Below, piece by piece: positions 55,601 to 64,000 of a stretch of DNA of 64,000 nt (position 1 is the stretch's first letter; each line of letters opens with the position of its first letter). The DNA lies in the NCBI GenBank assembly GCA_035578175.1, contig JAQMRL010000011.1, positions 1,561,501 through 1,625,500 of the forward strand. The letters are read 5' to 3'. A model generated the notes under the pieces. That model was given only the letters and a program-made list of their open reading frames with translations. It was not told the DNA's origin and ran no database searches. Source of the DNA: Catonia carolina (Eukaryota > Arthropoda > Insecta > Hemiptera > Achilidae). Both the position numbers and the translations under genes were made by a program.

Positions 55601-55784
55601 CTAACAAGATCATTCCAACCAATGTGATGATTTCTAAGACCAGCTAAAGCATGATAAGTGCAGACGTTTTCAAAGATGCATACTTCTGGACCAATTTCTT
55701 TAATTAATCGTCTTTCCACTTCATTTACATCAAAATCATCTGGTCCAGTCTCCGTACCTCGTCTTGAACGTGAAGTATAAGTCC
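55601..55784 (-). CDS. Internal coding exon of the four-cysteine protein
   Basis: A 184-bp minus-strand exon bounded by acceptor AATATTTTTCAG (55785-55786) and donor GTGAGAGT. It is phase 2 in and phase 2 out. It codes TYTSRSRRGTETGPDDFD, VNEVERRLIKEIGPEVCIF and ENVCTYHALAGLRNHHIGW, then NDLV, with two cysteines spaced C-x5-C. The basic RSRRG at its start could be a processing site in a secreted precursor, but that is conjecture. Earlier exons, including any signal peptide, were not found upstream. The product is unrecognised. Confidence 0.8.
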
Positions 55785-55786
55785 CT

Positions 55787-56136
55787 GAAAAATATTTGAG
55801 ATCATTAATTTTTTTGGTATTTGAAGTTAAAATAAGAACTGTACAATTTCTTCTAAATGAGTATTACTACGCAGCTGAAAAACCAATTGTTTTTATTTAT
55901 ATTACGTAGAAATGTAGAGATTTCGTTAATAATAAATCTGTTTTCGTAAATTAAGATATAATTTCGTGATTAGGATGACAAAGAAATGAAAAACCAAAGG
56001 AAGTCAAACAACCATCAATCTTTGACTATGTGTTTTTACAGAAAATAAAGTAGATAGAATGTATACTAAACTTTTATTCCAATATCTATAAGTCAACTAC
56101 AAAAGAATTATACTATTTATAAGCTTGAATTTTGAG
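55787..56136. other. Upstream intron sequence, AT-rich
   Basis: Nothing was recognised between the exon and the TTAA element. Confidence 0.4.
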
Positions 56137-56140
56137 TTAA

Positions 56141-56821
56141 AGGGGATCTACCTTTACACCAAAAAAAAAATATTTTTTTTGTTCCAAATTGCTCTTGTAT
56201 TAAAAAGGTGGTACAATTTTTTTATCATCGGTAGTTGCTAAGTAACATTATAAAAATAAATATAAATGGGTGTCATAGCAGTAAGATTAAACTTAATAAT
56301 TTTGTTTTACCGTTTTCCGCAAATTATGTTTTTTGCGTGTAGTTTAAGTGCCAGAATGAACATAACTTTTAATCTGAAGAAGCTGAAGCTGTAATTTTGT
56401 TTTAAATTGTTCACATTTTCACATTATGTGATCTGATAGAGTAGTTTTTACTGTACTATTTATGTAGAATTTTTAAAATTAGCTCAATTACATAAAAATG
56501 AAGTAAATTTTTGCTTACTAATTAAAAAATTTATTTTGTTTGTTACAAACTATATCTTAAAAAAAACTTCTTACAGATCACAGAGCAGAATTTTCTTGAC
56601 GTAACTTTAAATAAATTTGTTTAAATAATTAAAAACATATATGTTCGCTCTAAGATTGCGCTAAAATCCGCCATTTTGGTTACTGTAGGGGTGCGGGTAA
56701 ATATTTTTTAAACGTAGAATAGGTACTTTTTAATTGCTATTACACATACTATTTTATTGTGCTAAAATATTTATTACTTCGGAATATTAGTAAAAAATTA
56801 AAAATTAAGGTAGACTCCCTC
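56141..56821. mobile_element. TTAA-type TIR element, family M3, copy 2
   Basis: The 681-bp element lies between TTAA at 56137-56140 and 56822-56825. The left end AGGGGATCTACCTT pairs with the complement of the right end (GAGGGAGTCTACCTTAAT). It matches 29570-30249 throughout. TTAA targets are typical of piggyBac and Kolobok elements; the ends do not clearly decide between them. Confidence 0.87.
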
Positions 56822-56825
56822 TTAA

Positions 56826-57109
56826 ATTTAGGCCTATGTTTAATAAATTAATTTTTAGTAAGTTTTTACGTTTAAGTAGTTTAACTTGCCAAAACAGAGG
56901 TAGATTGTAATTTTGTTTTTGGCTTCAACTTTATATTTATTTACAACAGTACAATTTTTTAAAGCACTACTAGTAAATGAGATGGAATTAATGAGAAATG
57001 GCGGTAATGTGACGTGAATATGAATCGATCCAGTGACCGGTTTCGGCGTGAAATTTTACAATGAATGTTGTGCCAATATTTTGAATTATAATGATTTATA
57101 AACTATGAT
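56826..57109. other. AT-rich DNA, nothing recognised
   Basis: No supported feature. Confidence 0.4.
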
Positions 57110-57393
57110 TTTTTTATGAAATGATTTTCTTTCTTTTTCTTTTTTTATGAAATGAAACAAGCATGGAAAGTTAAACTGAAATGGTTTTTTTGTTATTTTT
57201 ATGGTGGTCGGAGAAGATCCCTATTCCACCTTCGTTTCAGTCGTCTTTTAACAGGGAGATCGTTATTTGAAAGAGATTGGACATTTGGATTTATGTGGTC
57301 AATTGTTTTTGTGTGTAATAAGTTGTATGTTGCGTTTACTATGTCTCGAACCGTTGGTATTTTCAGGTCTTCGTGTAGGGTATGATTTAATTT
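57110..57393 (-). pseudogene. Jockey-like reverse transcriptase C-terminal relic
   Basis: The minus strand reads INHTLHEDLKIPTVRDIV and NATYNLLHTKTIDHINPN, then LPVKRRLKRRWNRDLLRPP and a stop at 57199-57201. A T-rich run at 57127-57146 may be the decayed poly(A) end. Its layout equals the C terminus of 33608-34305. Confidence 0.7.
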
Positions 57394-58036
57394 ATTAAAA
57401 GATTGATGGCTTAATAATGAAGACCCACAAGAATTATTGCATAAAACATATAGTTACAGATTTATTACTTTATAATTACTAAAATTTGATAAAAGAGTCA
57501 TATTTATTAATTAATTTAAAAATCGTAATTGAGGCTAACCAGTTTGTTAATTTTTAGGAAATTAACATTTAATGATAAACTTTCACTTGAATTTGTATTT
57601 CCTAACATTTTTTACGATGTTGTTTAAGGATATTATTTTTAACAAATTTACAGAAATCTATGTAGATAGCCGGAAATTTAATAATTTTATGATAATATGT
57701 AGATAGCATAATTATGCTAAATTGGTTAATTTGCATGAGGTTTGATAAAAGAGATATTACACATAAAATGAATTCCTAAATTTGTTGAATGCGACGTGTA
57801 AATAAGTCCGAGGTGTTGGAAAAATTGTACATTATGATCAGGTTTACATGCTTTAGACTTCAGAATGCAATAAAAGTAAATTTAATTATAATAGATTCGA
57901 AAACAGTTGGTGGACAGTTCAGATTATAATTAATGGTACGATCAAAATACAAGACTAAAATTCTGTGCTAAACTAATTATTGTGTTATATGGTAAATGTG
58001 AACAGTAGAGAACGCGCGTTGTGGGTTGTTACTGAT
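57394..58036. other. AT-rich DNA, nothing recognised
   Basis: No supported feature. Confidence 0.4.
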
Positions 58037-58400
58037 TTTGTGTTTAGGTCATCAGGGTCAGGCTGGTTGAAACTTTAAAGGCTTTACTAAGTAAAACGAG
58101 GAGTGAATGGTTTACCATTGTCTTCCTCTCTGAGTGTAAAAGTAAGCTTATTTACAAGCTAGACCCTCTGAAAAGCTATTACTTTCCACCCTACAAATGA
58201 CACCTTCACTTCATTCACCACAGGGTCTGGTTGTATAATGAAATTCATTACTCTCAGAGGAGATAATTCAAACCTAGTATCTTTTAAACCTTACCTTCTG
58301 TTCATAAATGCTTCCACTATATAATTGGCTGACCATGTAACAAGAAACACAACAATTTTTTGTAGACCTGAACTAGCAGATTGAGTGCACATAATTTAAC
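58037..58400 (-). repeat. SINE-A copy 17, decayed
   Basis: Runs from GTGTTTAGGTCATCAGG to ATAATTTAACATG. The terminal hairpin is damaged and the first 30 bp or so are missing. It lies head to head with copy 18. Confidence 0.8.
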
Positions 58401-58411
58401 ATGAATGATTT

Positions 58412-58782
58412 CAGACAGTTGGAGTGTTAAATTTTTTGTACTCAATCTGTTAATTCCAAGAGTACAAAAAATAGTTCTGTTTCTTATCATACGGTCACCC
58501 AATTAAATAACTAAATCATTTAAGAATAGAAAAGGTAGAGTGTAAAATACACTAATCTGTGTTACTTCTTTTGAACTTAATTAATTTCATTAAACAGCCA
58601 GACCCTGTGGTGAATGAAGTGAACTTGTCATTTTCAGGGTGAAAAATATGTGCTTTTCAGTGGCCCTGGCATTGTAATAGGCATACTTTTCAACTTAGTG
58701 TGGAAAGCAAATGTAAACATCCTCACTCCTCGTTTAACTTAGTAAAACTTCAGAGGTTCAAACCAGCCCTAAGCAACAACAA
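58412..58782 (+). repeat. SINE-A copy 18, decayed
   Basis: Starts CAGTTGGAGTGTTAAATT and ends AGAGGTTCAAACCAGCCCTA then AGCAACAACAAC. The hairpin GGCTG half is lost. CTGCCTGTTATGG immediately after it looks like the 5' tip of a further inverted copy. Confidence 0.8.
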
Positions 58783-59099
58783 CTGCCTGTTATGGTTATT
58801 TTATTGGTTTTATAAATTTTATTTAAATAACTGATGTGGATTGAAGGTGAATTGCTTCACTTATGTAAGTGACGTTAGGATCTGCGTGCATTTTATAATT
58901 GGAAAATATGAAGGATCATCAATTGTCTTTAGCGTTTTCTATTGTAAACGTTGTAGTTTACCCAAAACTTAGGGTTTAGCTGAGCCATAGAAAGAGCCAT
59001 GCGTTCGAGCAGCCACACAGATTTGAGTAAGGATTCATTAAAAGTGAATGAACATTGTTTTTTGGTTTTAATTTTTATTATGATATTATACAATGAGCT
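58783..59099. other. AT-rich DNA, nothing firm
   Basis: No gene is supported. Confidence 0.35.
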
Positions 59100-60210
59100 G
59101 CACAATTTCCGTTAAATTATATTAAATTTAACGGGCGGTGGGGAACTTTATCTACAGGAGAAGAAGTATCTAGTAGTACATTCTCCGTTCAGAACTGTGG
59201 GTGTTATCCGTTATTCTAACCAATAGGTCTCTGCTAAATATTGAATAAATAATTACTTTACACATAAATTTACAAAGAGTTTTAGATGGTAGTAATTTTG
59301 ATTGTCGGGACAGGAGACTGTTTAGCGGTTTACTTGTACTTATAGCTTTGCGCTTCATGATACCATTTTCGTTTCACGTAGGCCTTCTCTCCATATGAAA
59401 TCTGATATAGCAACTTTTTTTAGCTTACATTTAAGAGAATTTGGCCTATAAACGTAGAAAAACTTCTGGGCAGGTTTGCCGTCTCAGGGTGAAAGTAACA
59501 TGTTTTATTTCATCGGAATTAATTTTAATTCTCCAATTCGTAAACCACGATTATAAGATAATACGTGATGTTGAAAATTAGATGCTACGTAACCGCAGAA
59601 AGGGCTGAAGAAAGTAAAACTGTGTCGTCGGCAAACGAAGCTAAAAATGACCAGAAATGTTTAATATTCATTTAAATTTGTCCAGTATATTTATTCAGTA
59701 AATAAAGTAAAAACAAAAAAAGAAATGCGTATAGTATTTATAATTATTAAAAAATTCCTTACAAATATTTTAATGCATTTAATTAATTTATCTTACACTT
59801 TAATTTTAATTAATCTTACATTTAATTACTTACTTTATAAATATTACTACTTTCAAATTACACAAATTAATATGATGTAATAAAATTAAATCTACAAGTT
59901 TGCTAAAAAAATCTCAGAAGTTCTTAATGTTTATCTTTAAATAACAAATAATAAAACAACATAAACATTTTAATTAAGTACGAATTTTTAATAAAACATC
60001 CCACGGGTTCATTTATTTCTTTAAATTTCATAACAGAATCGTTGAAAAGTGAACGAAACAATAAAGTAAGGCCTACTTTTGAAATTATTTTTTCTGTAGG
60101 TACGTTGCTTGAGGCACGCTTATTGTCGTAATGTAACATGTAATACGTAGGAACTAAATAAGTTATTAGAGAAAGTTCCTTGAGGAACTGCCAAGCCAAA
60201 TCTAAACAGT
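59100..60210 (-). pseudogene. Broken Jockey-like LINE relic with an insertion
   Basis: From high to low coordinates, the minus strand shows FGLAVPQGTF (60175-60192, the family's VPQG motif), then about 400 bp of AT-rich filler, and then ASFADDTVLLSS (FADD at 59624-59635). WFTNWRIKIN, HVTFTLRRQTCPEVFL and LNSLLSRQSKL follow. This is the normal reverse transcriptase order, but VPQG and FADD are too far apart, so something was inserted between about 59690 and 60100. Stops and frameshifts are frequent. Confidence 0.6.
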
Positions 60211-60744
60211 AATTCTAATTATTTTGTTATTTGTTATCATTAATATATGTTTAATAATAAACTATAGTTATATAAGTTCTGCTGTAATTATTAAATAATT
60301 TATTATTTAATGTTGTCTTTAACGTGTAAAGGACATAATTTTTGTCACTTTCTTATATCAAAACTTTGTATCTGTCCTAATAGAACGGATTTCCTTAAAA
60401 TATAAAATATTTTATTTACAAAATTAATTTACTGGTTTTATGAGGAATTAAAATTTAATGTAATAACCCCGTAGAATCTCCTATATACCAAATAAAGTCA
60501 AACCAAATATTGTACGAAAAGTTTTGAATATGATTAGATATTCACTACATATTACAATAATATGAACTGAATCTCAACTGTTCATTATTTTTGTATTAAC
60601 CATTGACTCACTCATTCGTATTTCTGAAACGTGTTATTTTTTAGATTTGTTTTGTGATATATTACAATCAGTCTGAAAACTATAAGTAAATGACAGGAGT
60701 TCAAGAAATTTTCAAAATTGATCTTCTAGGTTGAGTTTAAATTT
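60211..60744. other. AT-rich DNA, nothing recognised
   Basis: No supported feature. Confidence 0.4.
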
Positions 60745-61190
60745 TATTTTATTTTTTTGTTGGTCATCAGTCTCTCAACTGGTTTGATTCAGTTCTCCAA
60801 GCAGTTCCACCTTGCGTAAGTTGTTTCATATCTACATACCTGTAATACCCTACATTTTTTATAATTTGCTTTGTATATTCTAACCTTTGGCTTTCCTTAC
60901 AATTCACTCCCTTAACACTACCCTCCATTATTGATAGAGCAAAACCTGGATGTCTTAAGATACGCCCCACAAGCCTATCCCTTCTCCTGATAAGATTTTT
61001 CTATATACTTCTTCTTTCATCCACTTGTCTAAAAACCTCTAAATTACTTATTCTGTCTATCCATCTAATGTTTAACATTTTCCTACAACACATTTCAAAA
61101 GCTTCTATCATTTTCCTTTCTACAACCCCTATCACCCAAGTTTCACTCTCGTATAATGCTACACTCCAAACTGATGTATAGGCTATATAT
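60745..61190 (-). pseudogene. 5'-truncated LINE relic (YGSETW-type C-terminal region)
   Basis: The minus strand gives ALYESETWVIGVVERKMIEA, RKMLNIRWIDRISNLEVF, an in-frame stop near 61002, then RLVGRILRHPGFALSIMEG, RYVDMKQLTQGGTAWRTESN and QLRD before a stop at 60767-60769. Y-x-S-E-T-W and the G-H/R-I-L-R-H segment mark the post-palm region of endonuclease/RT LINEs. The 3' end is shared with 36638-36815. Confidence 0.75.
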
Positions 61191-61309
61191 ATATTCTTGA
61201 TTTGCAGAATATTACTTAATATTTTATACTATATTTAAGTTTTTAACGAATATTACTTTTATTTGAATGTGTTGATTTTAAAAAGATTTTGAGGAGGGTC
61301 TTTATATTT

Positions 61310-61590
61310 ATACGGGGTAGGGATGACTGAAGAATAAGTGAAAATGAGAAACTGAATATTCTCATTGAAGATAGAGACATATCCTGTTTTGTAAAAGCCC
61401 AAAGTTTGAGATGGTTGGGATAAATTGAGAGAATAGAATCAAAGAGGATCGCTACGACGGTGTGAAAGAAAGAATACTCATTAAAAGAAGGGTCGTTCTA
61501 GAATAGGTGGTTGGATGTTATCAAATGAATTAACTCAGATAGATTGTAGGATTAAGAAGGAGACCAAAAGGTTGTGATAATGTTGATTAT
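61310..61590 (+). pseudogene. LINE C-terminal relic of another family
   Basis: Plus-strand NEKLNILIEDRDISCFVKAQ, SLRWLG then IERIESKRIATTV matches the layout L-x-R-W-x-G-H-x-x-R-M found near the C terminus of BovB/RTE-like proteins. It is heavily decayed and oriented opposite to its neighbour. Confidence 0.55.
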
Positions 61591-63570
61591 AAGAATTTTT
61601 ATTAATCTGCTAGTTTTAAAATATTTCTCCTCGCAGTGAGGCGTTTAAGCCTCACGTCATCACTAATATTGAATTGATTATTAGCTGGTGGATTTTTAAA
61701 TATCTTCTCGCACTGTAGGTACAAAAACTTACTGATGAATTTTGTCATTTTGGACAAAACAATTGCGTGGGGACTTTAATACTTTGTTGTGAAACTATTG
61801 GATTACTTGCATGTTAGTGTTATTAGCAATGCTCAACAGTTTGGTGGAGTACATTCACAGAATAACAAAATTTTGTGCAGTAATAATATTTATTTTCTAA
61901 AAGAGGGGTAGTTGTCAATTAATGTTAGATAACTTGATTGAATATTCAACTGTTCTCTCTTGCTCTTTAAATGTATTTCTCAACGTCTGTTCATTGCAAT
62001 ATAAAACTCTATCTTGACTTAGACACGGCCATGAAATTCCCTACTCCATAAACTATTCAAAATTGATTCTATTTAACTGAAACTATTTTATGAAAATAAT
62101 TTAAAAAAGTGCAATTTATGTAGTGTTTATGTAATTTTGAGTAAAATCTAGATTTCTAATTTGTCACAATATTATTTCAAGCCTAGTTCTTATTTTCATG
62201 GTTATAGATGTAGCACTGACGTCCTGTGAACATTTATTTTTTAATATCAGAGTTTATCTATAATCTTAAAAGATTAACATAGGTTCTTGCAAAATAAAAA
62301 TTGATATGAAAAGGAACTCCCAGTGCAGAAATATTTACAAACAAAAATACTCTTCACGATATTAAAATATTATAAATTAAATATTGAAATTATATAAATG
62401 TTAATTTGAAAACACAGTAAGTTAATTTACCGAACAAGAAGTTTGTTGGATGCTTCCGCTTTAACCTTCAGATTTTTACCAACCCTTGTATTTAGCAGTA
62501 TTAAAAGTAATAAGATCTTTAAACATTTTTTTCATAATTTTATGAAAATGAAAGGTGTAATCTACGTTCGTATGTAGAAGGTAAATAATAAAGAAGGATT
62601 AAATTAGTTATTTCTTAAATGCTTTTATTTATAATTAGCTTAACAAATAATAAAAAACTAATTTTTGTAGAATTAAAATGTAAGAGCATTTCCTTTTGCG
62701 AGCTTTTATATAAACAATCATTTTAAACAAAAAAACATAATTAAATGTTTAATGATAAACATTAATAGACTATTTAATAATTATCTTAGAACAATTTCAT
62801 TCGGTTAACCAGCAAGGTCGATAAAAGTAATTGAACAAACCACTAATTTAACGCTTCAATTAAATGTAATAAAAAACTAGTGTAATTGAATTTAAGTGAA
62901 AGTATTGTACAATGTTATTCTCCTTTTTAGAGATGTCCAAGAAAGGATCTTTCTAGTCATTATAAAATATTGAACTGTCATAACGTATTTAATATATTAC
63001 GGGCATAACTCATTAGAAAATGTAATACTGTACAATTTTACGTTGTACAATTACTTAATTCTTAAACGTTGTTGCTTTCGCTGTAACGAATCAAACTTAT
63101 TTATTGTATTTAAAAAATGATTTTCCTACTAAAGGACTCAGGTATTATTTCACTTTTATTGTATAGAATGATTGATATTTTTGTCTGTAATACAATTTTT
63201 TAGCGTATCACGGAAATAACCATGGATAATACAAAAAATATTCTTGTATTCTTCATTTATGATAAGAATTTGTAACGTCTTACACTAAATAGCAAGTAGA
63301 CTAATATTACATCTTGGAATTTTGATAAACTTTCCCAGAAGGTCATTACTGAATAAAAATTTTCTTTACAATGAAGTACAAGTAGGTACAAAGCCTTTGT
63401 ACTCTTCTTCACAGTAGATCGAAATTCCATGTCACATAAAAAGTAAATTATTTTAAGTACTTCATTACGTCAAGGTGGTTAGTTTAAAAGTGATTCAAAA
63501 TAAATTTTTATTTGTAGTCCTTATAAAATAAAGTAGGCAATTATTAAACACTGAGACCTTAACATACACA
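61591..63570. other. Long AT-rich stretch, nothing recognised
   Basis: There is no supported gene, RNA or repeat boundary in about 2 kb. Confidence 0.4.
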
Positions 63571-63915
63571 TAATACATTATATTGGGAAGGAAAGTATTG
63601 TTTTCACGCAAATTTTTCGAAATCGAGTTTTCACCGGAAATTCACGTTTGAAGACCCCCTATCAAAAAAAAAAAAAAAATGTTTTTAGCGATTGGTTTAT
63701 GTATGAACAAAATATCACAAGAACGAAATAGCGTACCAATTGCAAATTAAATTAGGTAGGCTACCACATATGAACCCATTGCAAATATTTTCTTTAATTA
63801 AAATCGAAAGTAGTAGTTTATATGTGAAAATTTTACGTTTTTGCGATTTTTAATAATTAAAATCGCTTCTCATTTACTGCATTTTTATGCTCTACAAGAT
63901 AGAGTAAGCACCATT
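63571..63915 (+). repeat. Dispersed repeat R, partial copy
   Basis: GGAAAGTATTGTTTTCACGC, TTTTTAGCGATTGGTTTATG, TTATGCTCTACAAGATAGAG and GTAAGCACCATT match the right arm at 25800-26180 in order. An A run replaces part of the CCCCCTGAATCC region. Confidence 0.72.
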
Positions 63916-64000
63916 ATTTCTTGGCGTAACAAATAAATTTTTAGTTTAATTCTTAGATGATAAAAAATATTTTTATATTTTAAATTTGCATTTTTAATAT

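Noticed and set aside
62440..62500. Possible minus-strand exon with donor CG/GTAAAT upstream of the four-cysteine gene
   Set aside because: The required phase would place a stop just upstream, and the acceptor lacks a pyrimidine tract.

Overview
The window looks like insect nuclear DNA. It is strongly AT-rich, has GT-AG introns, and is built mostly of layered transposable elements: non-LTR retrotransposons, tRNA-derived and other SINEs, and small terminal-inverted-repeat (TIR) DNA elements. The mix resembles hemipteran genomes, but that placement is a guess. There are no prokaryotic genes, rRNA genes, intact tRNA genes or CRISPR arrays. Only one host gene is convincingly visible: the last two coding exons of a minus-strand gene (55601-55784 and 53301-53424) for a short protein with four cysteines. 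A second candidate exon lies at 5342-5538.

Layout. 0-6.3 kb: degraded SINE and LINE pieces, including a Jockey-like reverse transcriptase relic at 1775-2480, and an ATA microsatellite. 6.8-10.3 kb: one almost complete endonuclease-plus-reverse-transcriptase LINE between identical 12-bp target duplications, broken by two frameshifts. 10.3-21 kb: an intact tRNA-type SINE, a TIR element (13114-13693), several copies of the dominant 396-bp SINE (here 'SINE-A'), a near-perfect palindrome (17043-17296), and a PIF/Harbinger element (19775-20616) that splits a minus-strand reading frame. 21-31 kb: a young 5'-truncated LINE, a large inverted repeat (24250-26520), a 127-bp tandem repeat and a TTAA-type element. 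31-35 kb: a tandem array of about 440-bp units ended by a young LINE insertion. 36-49.5 kb: nested elements, including a Tigger-like element carrying SINE-A carrying a further insert, SINE-A split by a TIR element, LINE relics split by a TIR element, and a 1.2-kb foldback. 50-64 kb: a TIR element abutting a TATA/CRE promoter-like stretch, the host gene, a second TTAA element, and more LINE and SINE relics.

The main finding is SINE-A. About 18 copies are visible, and five have clear target-site duplications (TSDs) of 8-11 bp. The family has variable 5' ends and a constant 3' end made of clustered hairpins plus an (AAC)n tail. One copy has a paired stem change, and several copies keep a reading frame of about 70 codons open. 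A second pattern is a small stem-loop of the form xxACC-AATG-GGTxx that recurs in the 3' UTR of several separate Jockey-like LINE copies. Both fit a LINE machinery that recognises structured 3' RNA ends, but the partner LINE of SINE-A is not identifiable here. Boundaries marked 'about' are visual estimates, and all family names come from motif recognition without a database search.
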